Shown: positions 36,214 to 45,130 of the stretch, piece after piece | How the letters are laid out: each line of letters opens with the position of its first letter | Position numbering within the stretch: position 1 is the first letter of the stretch | Source of the DNA: Halobellus captivus | Lineage (GTDB): Archaea > Halobacteriota > Halobacteria > Halobacteriales > Haloferacaceae | Reading direction: 5' to 3' | Assembly (NCBI RefSeq): GCF_007655485.1 | Contig: NZ_VJXQ01000001.1 | Location: 937,081-1,001,080, forward strand | Length of the DNA stretch: 64,000 nucleotides | Program-made: the position numbers and the translations under genes | The notes under the pieces: generated by a model | The model's database searches: none | What the model was told of the DNA's origin: nothing | Seen by the model: only the letters and a program-made list of their open reading frames with translations

Positions 36214-36641
36214 TAGAGGACAACCTGTACTCGAATTATAAATAAACCCGTCAATATTACAACGACTCAAACACTGCTTCACCAATACTTAGCTCGTCGA
36301 TTTTTTGCATTATCTGTGCTCTTTTCTTCTCTTACTCCTTTCTGTCGCGCCAGTGATGCTGTTTCCCCGTCCGTATCTCTCAGTAAAACTCTTTGAAGGA
36401 AGATTATGGGCTGGAAAGATGAAACGCAACTCTCCTCATTAGACGAGACGTCATAAAAGATATCTCTGAAAGCCTTAATTGGGCACACAGTGGCTAATTT
36501 GTACAGACACATATTACTCAATATTGGCACCAAGTCCCGCACTGATTGGTGTTGTCCCGATCTCAGCTGCCGTCTGTAACATACGGGAAAAGAGTCGAAA
36601 TAACGGGGAGTATTTTCTTTCTACAGGCTAAACCTGACGCT
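36214..36641. other. Intergenic region between KAP and VapB genes
   Basis: No convincing gene. The segment carries divergent promoters: A+T-rich DNA precedes the KAP start, and AGTATTTTCTT (about 36609-36619) lies 23-33 bp before the vapB ATG. AGTCCCGCACTGA at 36533-36545 recurs at 44883-44895, with similar flanks on both sides. Confidence 0.45.
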
Positions 36642-36896
36642 ATGACGTCGAAAGCCGACAAGCGGGGCCGGATCTACCTCCCCAAGGAGATCCGTGAAAA
36701 GCACGGCCAGAAATACCGCATCGTCGAACTGCCGTCGCACGTCGCGTTGTTCCCCGTCGCCGACGACCCGCTCGCCGCGATCGAGGACGAAGTCGGCGAC
36801 GCCTTGGCGGGCAAAGACGTCGACGAGCTCAAAGCCGAAGCGCGCTCAAAAGCGGCCCGCGAGGTCGCAGCCGAACGCGACGAGGAAGAGGACTGA
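36642..36896 (+). CDS. VapB-type antitoxin with SpoVT/AbrB DNA-binding domain
   Basis: The N-terminus MTSKADKRGRIYLPKEIREK is a swapped-hairpin AbrB/MazE-like DNA-binding domain. It is followed by strand-rich 'YRIVELPSHVALFPVADDP' and an acidic helical tail that would neutralise the toxin. The ATG at 36642 is supported by a TATA-like element 23-33 bp upstream. Its stop lies 6 bp before the PIN-domain gene. GC content is high compared with the flanking KAP gene. The 84-aa length is typical. Autoregulation by the toxin-antitoxin complex is expected from family knowledge. Confidence 0.85.
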   Translation: MTSKADKRGRIYLPKEIREKHGQKYRIVELPSHVALFPVADDPLAAIEDEVGDALAGKDVDELKAEARSKAAREVAAERDEEED

Positions 36897-36902
36897 CTCC
36901 AG

Positions 36903-37307
36903 ATGTACGTCGAGAGCGATTTTCTGTTTGCCCTCGCGAAGCCCGAGGACTGGCCGAAAGAGAACGCGACGGCCGCGCTCGAATCCGAGGACGTCTACAC
37001 GTCGCTTACTGCCTACACGGAGTTTCTCGTGTACTGGTACGACGAAGACGCAGCTGAGTACACCGTTGACGCCGCGACGATTGTTCCGAACCTCCTTGAA
37101 CTCGTGCCGGTCCGTCCCGCAGAACACGAGGAAGCGCTGCTCGCTGCGGTCTCGTTTATCGAAGAGTACGGGACGACGCCATTCGACTCCGTACACGCCG
37201 GGATCGCGCACACCAACGGCGATACGGTACTCTCCACAGAACAGGATTACGACACCGTCAGCGTCGACCGCGTTCCCCTCGACTCGTACCTCAACGACAC
37301 CGAATAA
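36903..37307 (+). CDS. VapC-type PIN-domain ribonuclease toxin
   Basis: A 134-residue PIN domain. The four acidic residues expected at the metal site are visible: Asp6 (MYVESDFLFAL), Glu40 (TAYTEF), Asp95 (TTPFDSVHAG) and Asp115 (STEQDYD). VapC toxins cleave specific RNAs, often tRNA or rRNA, when the partner antitoxin is lost. It is the second gene of a bicistronic unit, with the antitoxin 6 bp upstream. In the island it could serve as an addiction module. Confidence 0.87.
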   Translation: MYVESDFLFALAKPEDWPKENATAALESEDVYTSLTAYTEFLVYWYDEDAAEYTVDAATIVPNLLELVPVRPAEHEEALLAAVSFIEEYGTTPFDSVHAGIAHTNGDTVLSTEQDYDTVSVDRVPLDSYLNDTE

Positions 37308-37325
37308 AACGCCGCCGAGGACAGT

Positions 37326-37481
37326 CATTCACAGATCAGACAGCGGAGCCTTGAATCGCTCACGCCACACCAGCGGACCGTCTACGAGATCCTGGGGGAT
37401 CACGGTCCGCTCGCCCCGAGCGAGGTCGACGACCGCTACGTCGACGCTGTCGATGATCCGCGGACGAAGCGAACCGTCTGA
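37326..37481 (+). pseudogene. Orc1/Cdc6 C-terminal winged-helix fragment
   Basis: In one frame this segment translates to sequence containing SLESLTPHQRTVYEILGDHG, PLAPSEVDDRYVDAVDD and PRTKRTV before a TGA. It resembles the winged-helix domain of haloarchaeal Orc1/Cdc6 replication initiators (LTPHQ, GPLAP, DDPRT-RTV). The AAA+ part is absent, no start codon precedes it, and the expected continuation after RTV is cut off. It begins 18 bp after vapC. It is probably the relic of a plasmid-type initiator, so the island may once have replicated. Confidence 0.65.
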
Positions 37482-37706
37482 ACATATCTTTCAAAGATGG
37501 AGCAGTACAACCTCCCCGCAGCCAAGGGGGACGAGTCGCAATCGAGAGTACAGTGTTGTCGGCGTTGATAGCGGTTGAGACCTCAGTCTGCACTGCTTTC
37601 CTATCATAGCGAATTGTAACAGGCATAAATGAGACTGAGAGAGGCGTATTAAACAGCGGATTCTGGCCCACTCCATACTTATTGGAATCCCCACAATAAG
37701 TCAGAT

Positions 37707-38651
37707 ATGGAACGAGATATCGCCAAAATCCAAGAGCATAACCTTCGCTCTGTCTGGGCGAACGAAGAGAGAGACTTTACTCGTTGGTTGAGAGAAAATG
37801 TCAATTTGTTAGGGGCTGAGCTCGGGATTGAGCTTGAAGATGCACGTACGGAAGAAGCAGTTGGTGACTTTTCAGCTGATATCGTAGCACGGGAGATGAA
37901 TACAGGGGAAGCCGTGGTGATCGAAAATCAATACAATAAGACAGATCACGACCACCTTGGAAAGTTGTTGACGTATTCATCAGGCAAAGATGCAGGTTTC
38001 ACGATCTGGTTAGCTGAGGAATTTAGACCAGAACATCGTAGTGTGCTTGAATGGTTGAATGAGAGCGGACCGAAGGATGTCAAATTCTTCGCGATCAAAC
38101 CACGTGTTGTGAGTGTGGAAGGCTCGGACAAACGTGGATTTGAGTTTGAAATAATTGTTGAGCCAAATGAATGGGAACGAGATATTACAGATGATTCTCT
38201 TTCAGAATCCGAGCGGAGCTATCGGCAGTTTTTCGCTGAGCTTGTCGAAGCGTACTCTGAGAAACGACCGAGCTGGTACAAACTCAAGCCTGGCCCTCGT
38301 AATTACCTAACCTTCAGTGCTGGTCTGTCGAGAGTCAGGCTGGGATGGGTTTTCCATCAGGGACCGGAATTCTCGGTTGAACTCTACATATCAACACCGG
38401 ATAAAGAACGCAACGAAGAGATTTTTCAGTCGTTACGAGAAGAACAGGAAGACATTGAATCAAGCTTAGAAGCTGAATTAGAATGGGAACGTTTGCCGGA
38501 AAAACAGGCCTGCCGAATTAAATGGCCCACACCGATCGAAGCGAGTATTACTGAACTAACAACCGATCAGCGTACCCAACTAATTGAGTGGGGGGTGGAT
38601 GCGATGAACGTCTTCCAGAATGAATTCGAGCCGAGAGTTTCTCAACTTTAA
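37707..38651 (+). CDS. DUF4268 protein with PD-(D/E)xK-like nuclease fold
   Basis: The N-terminal domain shows the nuclease-like pattern VGDFSADIVA (Asp54/Asp58), then VVIENQYNKTDHDHLGKLLTY. The usual ExK is Glu73-x-Gln75, as is common in this family. The C-terminal ~150 residues ('RSYRQFFAELVEAYSEKRPSWYKL' to the end) match the DUF4268 layout, with strands GLSRVRLGWVFHQGPEFSVE and helix ERNEEIFQSLREEQEDIES. DUF4268 proteins are found in defence islands and are probable nucleases, with no proven substrate. The gene is A+T-rich, unlike the next two genes. It appears to be a stand-alone transcription unit. Confidence 0.8.
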   Translation: MERDIAKIQEHNLRSVWANEERDFTRWLRENVNLLGAELGIELEDARTEEAVGDFSADIVAREMNTGEAVVIENQYNKTDHDHLGKLLTYSSGKDAGFTIWLAEEFRPEHRSVLEWLNESGPKDVKFFAIKPRVVSVEGSDKRGFEFEIIVEPNEWERDITDDSLSESERSYRQFFAELVEAYSEKRPSWYKLKPGPRNYLTFSAGLSRVRLGWVFHQGPEFSVELYISTPDKERNEEIFQSLREEQEDIESSLEAELEWERLPEKQACRIKWPTPIEASITELTTDQRTQLIEWGVDAMNVFQNEFEPRVSQL

Positions 38652-38917
38652 CCTCTAAAATATTCCTTGAAGCGGACCGTCGACATTTGATAGCCTAATA
38701 GTTTATTTCCGTTAATAGTGGGAGTTATGTTACAACTATATAAATCTATATTCCAAATTAGGGTCGAATATGTTCGCTCTTAGCTATTGTCTTGTTGGTA
38801 TTGGCGGACAACCAGAGTGATTCGGCAATTCATACACAAATATGCCGAAATGGGATTCAATCGCACTCTCTACGACTTAACCCCCACATTTAACCAAATA
38901 CTTACCAACAGCATAGC

Positions 38918-41500
38918 GTGTCTATTCGCCGCGCCCGACCGCTCGACGCCCTCTACGAAGCAGTCGCCGACCACGACCTCGTCATCGTTCCCGACAACGC
39001 GCTCGCGGACGCAATTAACCGGCGCGTCGAAACGCCACAATTCGGAACCTTCGCGACCACACCCCGCCGAATCGCAACCGGCCGCCGCGAACAAGCCGAG
39101 GATCGCCTCGCTTTCCTCGAAGTAATCGACCAGACCGACCACTCCTGGAAGGCCATCGCCTACGCCATCGGTAACGTCCTTCAGTGCTGGGAACACCGGG
39201 GAACCCACGACGCGGTCCTCGACTACGACGCCTACACCGACGACACGACCGAACAGGTCGTCGGAATTATGGCCGGCCTCCAGTCGACATCGAACCAACT
39301 TACCGACTACACTATCGACAACGAACAGTCCGTCGCCGTCGTCGGATACAAACAACTGACTGAACTGGAACGCTCTATTCTCCCAGTCAACTACGACCGC
39401 GTTGGCCTCTTCACTGACGACCCATTCGACCACCCGCCCTTCCACGTCTTCGACTCTTCGGCCGACATCATCGACTCACTTCTCGATACCGTAACGGCTG
39501 AGAATTCCGAGGAGATTGCCGTCGTCCTCGACAGCGGGAGCCGGTACTCTTCGCTCGTCGAATCGGCGCTCGACGCAGCTGATATCCCGTACTACGGCGG
39601 ATCGGGCTTCGTCGACGACCCCGACCATCGGGCATTCGTATGTCTCCTCCGGTCGGCGTATCGCGGGTCGGACACGACTGTAGCGGACGTCAAGTCGGTT
39701 TGCTCGCAAATGGGTATCGGGGTCGACATCGAGCACGACGAGAAGCGTCTCAGAGCGGTTGAGATTCCGAAAATCGAATGGATTCGCGAGTTCTGCGGGG
39801 ACATCGATTCTCGCACCTTCTCGGAAGCCGTCAACGACTACGAGTCGAAGACCGGTCGCTCCCTGGACGACTTCCGCAATGAACTCTCCGAACTCGACCT
39901 CGCCGACCAATCCGTCGACCGTCGCCGGGTCGAGGACCTCGTCTACTACCTCCAGACATACGAGGTCCCGGTCGACCGCGAGAACGAGGGCGTCCTGCTC
40001 GCCGACGCCAAATCATCGGGTTACGTCGACCGACCAGTCGTTTTCTACCTAGGCATCGACGAGGGATGGACTCACTCAGCACCGCAACGCCCCTGGGTGG
40101 ACACTGAGGCGCAGTTCGAGCGATACATCCGGCGGTTCCAACTTCTGCTCCAGAGTGGGGCCGAGCAATACTACCTCGTCCAGGACACCGCGGGCGGGCA
40201 ACCGGTGACGCCGTGTCTGTATCTCGGCGAGCTACTCGATGCGGACTTCGAGCGGTTCAGCGACCTGGACTCGGTACGTTACACACGTCCTCCCGACGAC
40301 GGCGCGGGCGGCTTCGAGAAGGAACCCGTCAACGTCGATCCAGAGGCCATCGACACCGTCAGCCAGTCGAGTCTCAACACCTACGTCAACAGCCCGCGGG
40401 ACTACTTCTTCAGCCGGCTCCTCGATAGTCCCGACAAAGACTACTTCCGCGAGGGTAACCTCTTCCACGACTTCGCGGAGTTCTACGTCAACCACCCCGA
40501 CCGGATCGACGACGTGGCCATCGACGAGGTCGTCGATGTTATGCTCGACGAGGCGGGTGCGTTCTTCCACGAAGATGACGAGCCGCTTCGCAGGCGGAAG
40601 TACCGAATTGGGCTGGAGACCATCGTCGAGTTCCTCGACGCGAACCGTCCGGAACGAGATGACTTCCTCACGCCTTCCTCGGGTTGGGGTACCAACTTCT
40701 TCGAGGACCACTTTGGCGAACCGATCGACTCACCGCTCACCGAGCGGTGGTTCGAAAACGAGGCCATCGGTGCCAAGGGGAAGATCGACCTCATCCGCGC
40801 CGCCGACCACCTCGTCGACTACAAGAGCGGACGCAGGAAGTCGGCCTACAGCGTCGTCACGGGCGCGGCCGTTGATCCGCCGGACGATACGCCGAACTTT
40901 CAGGCCGCGCTCTACCTGAGTCACTTCCGGACTGAACAGCCGGGCACGCGAATCGAGTTCACGTTTTTCCACTTCCTCGAGACGCTGGATGGAGTCGTCG
41001 CCGGCGAAGCCGACCTCGACGACACGCTGACCACGGTGACGTACTATCCTGAGACGTTCGCCGCATTTGTCGCATCCAGGGAAGCCTACGGGATACTCCT
41101 TGACGGGTACAACGACTGCGTCGCGACATTCGAAGACCTTGGATTCGAGGCCTACGAGAACATCGTGACTAACCTCTCCTTCCCTGAGACGACCGACCGC
41201 GACGAACTTCGGGAGTCGGCGTTCGCCCGGAAGTTCACCGACGCGGTCGACGCGGCCACGGGAGGCGACGTGGACGCCGAGAAGGGCTGCGACCAGGCCA
41301 TCCGCGAACTCAACGGCGTTCGCAAGCGTGCGTTCTTTCGGGAGAACCTCGACTCGTTCGAAGGGTTCCTCGCGGACCGCATCGAGGAGATCAACCACTA
41401 CCGGGCTGGCGAGGACCGATTCCCCGTCGACGGGCCCGCTGGCGAACCGAACTACCGGCGCGTCGACCATCGCGACCTGCTGTTGGAGGGTGAGCGATGA
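38918..41500 (+). CDS. AddB-like protein: inactive helicase-type domain plus PD-(D/E)xK nuclease
   Basis: An 860-residue protein with the AddB/RecB-C-terminal layout. The N-terminal half (LVIVPDNALADAINRR, VAVVGYKQLTELERSIL) resembles a degenerate UvrD-like helicase core without Walker A. The C-terminal third has VSQSSLNTYVNSPRDYFFSR and EGNLFHDFAEFY (about 478-525), then the nuclease motif GKIDLIRAADHLVDYKSG (Asp about 623, Asp-x-Lys about 634-636). This matches RecB-family nucleases. I see no four-Cys Fe-S pattern. The start is GTG. Its stop overlaps the helicase gene by 4 bp, so the two proteins likely form a complex. GC-rich codon use contrasts with the flanking genes. Confidence 0.82.
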   Translation: MSIRRARPLDALYEAVADHDLVIVPDNALADAINRRVETPQFGTFATTPRRIATGRREQAEDRLAFLEVIDQTDHSWKAIAYAIGNVLQCWEHRGTHDAVLDYDAYTDDTTEQVVGIMAGLQSTSNQLTDYTIDNEQSVAVVGYKQLTELERSILPVNYDRVGLFTDDPFDHPPFHVFDSSADIIDSLLDTVTAENSEEIAVVLDSGSRYSSLVESALDAADIPYYGGSGFVDDPDHRAFVCLLRSAYRGSDTTVADVKSVCSQMGIGVDIEHDEKRLRAVEIPKIEWIREFCGDIDSRTFSEAVNDYESKTGRSLDDFRNELSELDLADQSVDRRRVEDLVYYLQTYEVPVDRENEGVLLADAKSSGYVDRPVVFYLGIDEGWTHSAPQRPWVDTEAQFERYIRRFQLLLQSGAEQYYLVQDTAGGQPVTPCLYLGELLDADFERFSDLDSVRYTRPPDDGAGGFEKEPVNVDPEAIDTVSQSSLNTYVNSPRDYFFSRLLDSPDKDYFREGNLFHDFAEFYVNHPDRIDDVAIDEVVDVMLDEAGAFFHEDDEPLRRRKYRIGLETIVEFLDANRPERDDFLTPSSGWGTNFFEDHFGEPIDSPLTERWFENEAIGAKGKIDLIRAADHLVDYKSGRRKSAYSVVTGAAVDPPDDTPNFQAALYLSHFRTEQPGTRIEFTFFHFLETLDGVVAGEADLDDTLTTVTYYPETFAAFVASREAYGILLDGYNDCVATFEDLGFEAYENIVTNLSFPETTDRDELRESAFARKFTDAVDAATGGDVDAEKGCDQAIRELNGVRKRAFFRENLDSFEGFLADRIEEINHYRAGEDRFPVDGPAGEPNYRRVDHRDLLLEGER

Positions 41501-44361
41501 CCGGTCTCGAGCCCAACCGCCGACAGCGTGAACTCATCGAAAACACCGACGGGATCTATCTCGTCGACGCCGGGGCCGGGACCGGGAAGACGTTCGCCGT
41601 GACGCGACGGTACGCCACCATTGTCGACCAGTCGAGCGTCGAACCGGACGATGTGCTCCTCGTGACGTTCACCCGGAGCGCCGCCACGGAGATGAAAGAG
41701 CGCATCGTCGACCATTCGAGCTATGGTCTTCGGGAACTCGCCGACGTGCCCATTCAGACGTTCCACTCGCACTGCCACGACATCCTCCAGGAGCACGGTT
41801 ACGACGCACCGACCTACCTCGGCATCGACGACTGCATCACCGGGTCGGCCCGCCTTATCGAGGACGAGCTCGTCGAGAATGAGCTGTTCCGGGAGTTCCT
41901 CGGACAGTTCCGCGACGCCCATCCTGAGTATGCTGACCAGTTCCGGACCGTCCGCGACTCGCTCGAACTCCTCGACGTCGTCAAGGAACTGGCGTCCAAG
42001 GGCATCTTCCCGACTGCCGACGGGTGGTACCGTGACTGCGAGGAACACCTCGATGGCGACTTCGAACTATTCCGTGAACTCTTCGACGAGGTAAACGAGC
42101 CCAGAAACGGCGGGAGCAAGCAGTCGAAGCTCCGGGATTCACTCGGTCGCTTCGGGACCAACAAGACCTACCTCCCCGACGCGCCATCGAAGTCCGGGTT
42201 ACGAGGCGGCCGGGGAACCAAGCAACTCGACGACCCCGTCGCAGAGCAGGTCTTCGACGAGGATCGCGAGGATCTCAAGGCGTTTGTCCACGATGTCTAC
42301 TTCGAATACCTCGAGTTTGCCCTCAGCCGTAACTTCCTCAACTTCGGGTTTATACAGCTGTTCGCCTTTGTCCTGCTCTGCGAGAACCACGACCTCCGAG
42401 ACCGGGTCGCCTTCGAGTACGTGATGGTGGACGAGTTCCAGGACACCAGCGAGATACAGTTCAAGCTGGCACTCCTCCTGGCCGACACCGATAATCTCTG
42501 TGTCGTCGGTGACTGGAAGCAGAGCATCTACTCGTTCCAGTACGCCGACGTCGACAACATCGTCGAATTCGAGAACCGACTCGGACGGTTTGCGGCCGAC
42601 CTCAACGATGACGCCGATCGCGTGTCCTTCGCAACGGATGCCGTCCACCGGATCGAACTGGAGGAGAACTACCGGTCCACCCAGACTATCCTCGACTTCT
42701 CCGAAGAGGCGCTCGTCACGCCGGCAACGAGCAAGGACGAGGTGGACGAGAGCGCCCTCGACAACGTTGTGTCGCTATCTTCCAACGCGTCCTTCGACGA
42801 GACGACCATCGAGGCGATACAACACGAAGACGAGCACGAAGCGGTCCTTTCGACCGTCCAGCGCGTCGTCGGAAACGACGATTACGCGGTCGAGGATGAG
42901 GATGGAAACCGCCGGCCACCGGAATACGGCGACATTGCCGTCTTGACTCGGACGCGAGACTACGGCCGAGAACTACTCGACGTTGCGGAGACGTACGATT
43001 TCCCGATGGCCTACGACGGCGGCGTCGAGCTGTTCCGGACCGACCCGGCGAAGCTCTTGCTCGCGTGGCTACGCATCCTGGAAGCAGACGCCGACCGCGG
43101 CTGGGCCGTCGTCCTCGAACGCGCCGGCTACACGCTTGATGAAGTCAGCCACTTGCTCTCGACCGGCGACTACCCGACCAACATAGCCGACTTCCGGGAT
43201 AAACTCGACGCGATGGAATCCGTCGGGTCGGTCGCCCGCCGGGTCTTTGACCGCTATGGGTTCGACGGCGACTACACCGACGTCATCCTCCACACGATCC
43301 AGTCGATCCACGACTCGACGACGCTGACCCGCGGCGACTTGATCCGGTTCATCGAGCGGGCCATCGAAAATGGAGTGACCCACGACGTCCACACCAGTGC
43401 TGGCGACGATTCGGCCACTGTCCAGACTATCCATGGGGCGAAGGGCCTAGAGTACCCCATCGTGATCCTCGCGAATATGAACGACGGTCGGTTCCCACCT
43501 TCGTCGCGAGACTCGAGCGTCATTCGATACGAGGAGCCGGTCGGGCTTCGTCAGCGAAAGCAGTATGCCGAGGTTCACGAGCACCCCCACGTCTACGACA
43601 ACTGGCGTCACGACGTCCTTCGACACTGTCTGCCTCGCGAGTACAACGAAGAACGGCGGCTGCTCTACGTCGCTATCACGCGGGCCGAGAGCCACGTCAT
43701 CTTCGGCTGCGGCGAGGAGCCCAACACGTTTATCGAGGAGTTGCCCGTCGAGATACAGACCGAATCTCCAGCGGTCGAGGCGATCGAACGAAACCGGACC
43801 GTTCAGGCGCAGCTTCCGTTCACTATCCCCCCACCCGATGGACCCGTCGGTGAAACGCCGCACTCGTTGATGGACGACAGCGTCTACGAGGAAGCGGACA
43901 AAGAGATGGAACCCGTCGACGGACGCGGCATCGGCTTCGGCTCCGACCTCCACGAGTTCGCCGAGGACTACGCCTACGGGGTCGACGTTACGCCGTCGAA
44001 CGCAGACGAGCGACGAGTCCAAGAGTTCGTCGATGGACTTGATGGCGAACTGTTCGTCGAAGAGTGGGCCAGATTGCCACTCGAGGTCGACGGTGAGCGG
44101 GTCACGATCTCCGGGATCGTCGACCTGGTCCATGTGACGCCGGATCGTGTCGAGATAGTCGATTACAAGACCGACCTGAGCCGTCGGGCCGAGGAGGAGT
44201 ACCGGAAACAACTGAGCGTCTATTATCACGTCCTCGCGTCGGAATACAAGGATCGGAAGGTAACGACGAGTATCTACTACACAGCGCAGGATGAGCACGT
44301 CCCGCTACCACCGCACTCTGTCGAAGAGCTACGCGACGTGGTAAGACAATGTCAGGAGTAG
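41497..44361 (+). CDS. AddA-like UvrD/RecB-family helicase with C-terminal nuclease
   Basis: A 954-residue SF1A helicase. Walker A is AGAGTGKT (25-32), motif II DEFQDT (about 312-317), motif III VVGDWKQSIYSF (about 335-347), motif V TIHGAKGLEYP (about 643-653) and motif VI LLYVAITRAESH (about 721-732). A C-terminal RecB-type nuclease reads ISGIVDLV and VEIVDYKTD (about 870-893). With the preceding AddB-like gene (4-bp overlap) it forms a helicase-nuclease expected to process DNA ends, as AddAB does. Haloarchaea do not use AddAB as standard repair machinery, so its presence on an island suggests defence or element maintenance. Both partners carry a nuclease domain, as in true AddAB. Confidence 0.88.
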   Translation: MTGLEPNRRQRELIENTDGIYLVDAGAGTGKTFAVTRRYATIVDQSSVEPDDVLLVTFTRSAATEMKERIVDHSSYGLRELADVPIQTFHSHCHDILQEHGYDAPTYLGIDDCITGSARLIEDELVENELFREFLGQFRDAHPEYADQFRTVRDSLELLDVVKELASKGIFPTADGWYRDCEEHLDGDFELFRELFDEVNEPRNGGSKQSKLRDSLGRFGTNKTYLPDAPSKSGLRGGRGTKQLDDPVAEQVFDEDREDLKAFVHDVYFEYLEFALSRNFLNFGFIQLFAFVLLCENHDLRDRVAFEYVMVDEFQDTSEIQFKLALLLADTDNLCVVGDWKQSIYSFQYADVDNIVEFENRLGRFAADLNDDADRVSFATDAVHRIELEENYRSTQTILDFSEEALVTPATSKDEVDESALDNVVSLSSNASFDETTIEAIQHEDEHEAVLSTVQRVVGNDDYAVEDEDGNRRPPEYGDIAVLTRTRDYGRELLDVAETYDFPMAYDGGVELFRTDPAKLLLAWLRILEADADRGWAVVLERAGYTLDEVSHLLSTGDYPTNIADFRDKLDAMESVGSVARRVFDRYGFDGDYTDVILHTIQSIHDSTTLTRGDLIRFIERAIENGVTHDVHTSAGDDSATVQTIHGAKGLEYPIVILANMNDGRFPPSSRDSSVIRYEEPVGLRQRKQYAEVHEHPHVYDNWRHDVLRHCLPREYNEERRLLYVAITRAESHVIFGCGEEPNTFIEELPVEIQTESPAVEAIERNRTVQAQLPFTIPPPDGPVGETPHSLMDDSVYEEADKEMEPVDGRGIGFGSDLHEFAEDYAYGVDVTPSNADERRVQEFVDGLDGELFVEEWARLPLEVDGERVTISGIVDLVHVTPDRVEIVDYKTDLSRRAEEEYRKQLSVYYHVLASEYKDRKVTTSIYYTAQDEHVPLPPHSVEELRDVVRQCQE

Positions 44362-44404
44362 ATGGCGAACCGAACTGGCAGATCGATATTCGTCGCCAGC
44401 AGAT

Positions 44405-44710
44405 CTAGGCCTCATTGAGATAATCGTCGGGTGGGTAGCCGGCCCTCGAAACCCGGATCCGCGCCTTCTTACGTACGGTTTTGTTTGCAGGCCGCTCTTC
44501 GTGCTCTTGGATGTACTCCTTAATGTACGCCGCCATCTCGTCCATCAGATCGAGCCCGGCGGTATCCACCACGCTCTCTAGCGTCTGCTTGTACCCTTCC
44601 TCCGACGCCGGAAACCCCTGCCGCGACTCCAATACCTCGTCGTTGGCCGCTGCTATCTCGTAAAGATGGCCCTTCATCCGTAGCTCGACATCTCGCTCCA
44701 TCGCATCCAT
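44405..44710 (-). CDS. Hypothetical protein, 98-101 aa
   Basis: A small, mainly helical protein with an acidic middle (DTAGLDLMDEMAAYIKEYIQEHEER) and a basic patch (NKTVRKKARIRVSRAGY). I recognise no family. Two ATGs compete: 44710, and 44701 (MERDVELRMKG). A minus-strand TATA-like ACTTATAGTC at 44723-44732 lies 22-31 bp before the second, which favours 44701 as a leaderless start. It is convergent with the helicase gene and lies directly downstream of the GGGATTGC repeat cluster. It could be a regulator acting on those repeats, but this is unproven. Confidence 0.6.
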   Translation of the reverse strand: MDAMERDVELRMKGHLYEIAAANDEVLESRQGFPASEEGYKQTLESVVDTAGLDLMDEMAAYIKEYIQEHEERPANKTVRKKARIRVSRAGYPPDDYLNEA

Positions 44711-44730
44711 ATTGGGTGGAACTGACTATA

Positions 44731-44918
44731 AGTCTCGGTATTGCCATCGTCATACAACCCCAGATTGCTTTCTCCGGCAATCCCGGGATTGCTAATATCG
44801 GTAAAACCGGGGAATGCCAATTCCGATAACCCGGGATTCGCAATCCGTTGAGTCTCGGGATTGCCAATCATAGGAATTGGCGAGTCCCGCACTGACGGTG
44901 AGCAAATAACCGGAATTG
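44731..44918. repeat. Iteron-like cluster of GGGATTGC elements with a 16-bp palindrome
   Basis: A perfect palindrome GCAATCCCGGGATTGC lies at 44777-44792. Two longer direct copies, AGTCTCGGTATTGCCA (44731-44746) and AGTCTCGGGATTGCCA (44851-44866), are 120 bp apart and differ at one base. Additional near-copies include AGATTGC (44763), GGGAATGC (44810), CCCGGGATTCGCAATCC (44830-44845) and GGAATTGC (44912). The cluster occupies the gap between the 98-aa gene (minus) and the second integrase (plus), so it could be an operator or a replication/excision control region. Confidence 0.75.
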
Positions 44919-45130
44919 CTGAAGTCTTCTTGGACTCGACAAACGATTTGATTGTAGTTTCCGGAGCGCGCGTGAGGCTAAGAGATGACTTGAATATGAC
45001 TCCAGTCGAGAAAACGCGGCGAGGATCCGACTATGATCACCAATTATCTGGATACGACTACCAATTCTGCTAATTCACCAATCCCAATTAATTGGACAGT
45101 ATATGTACTGCGGGTGAATTGGGTGCGGTG

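Noticed and set aside
22428-38651. A complete BREX or DISARM system
   Set aside because: No PglZ, BrxL, DrmA/B or matching helicase is present. The large methylase carries its own nuclease domain, as expected for Type IIG.
44710-45130. CRISPR-like array in the GGGATTGC cluster
   Set aside because: The elements are 8-16 bp with irregular spacing and no unique-spacer pattern, and there are no cas genes.
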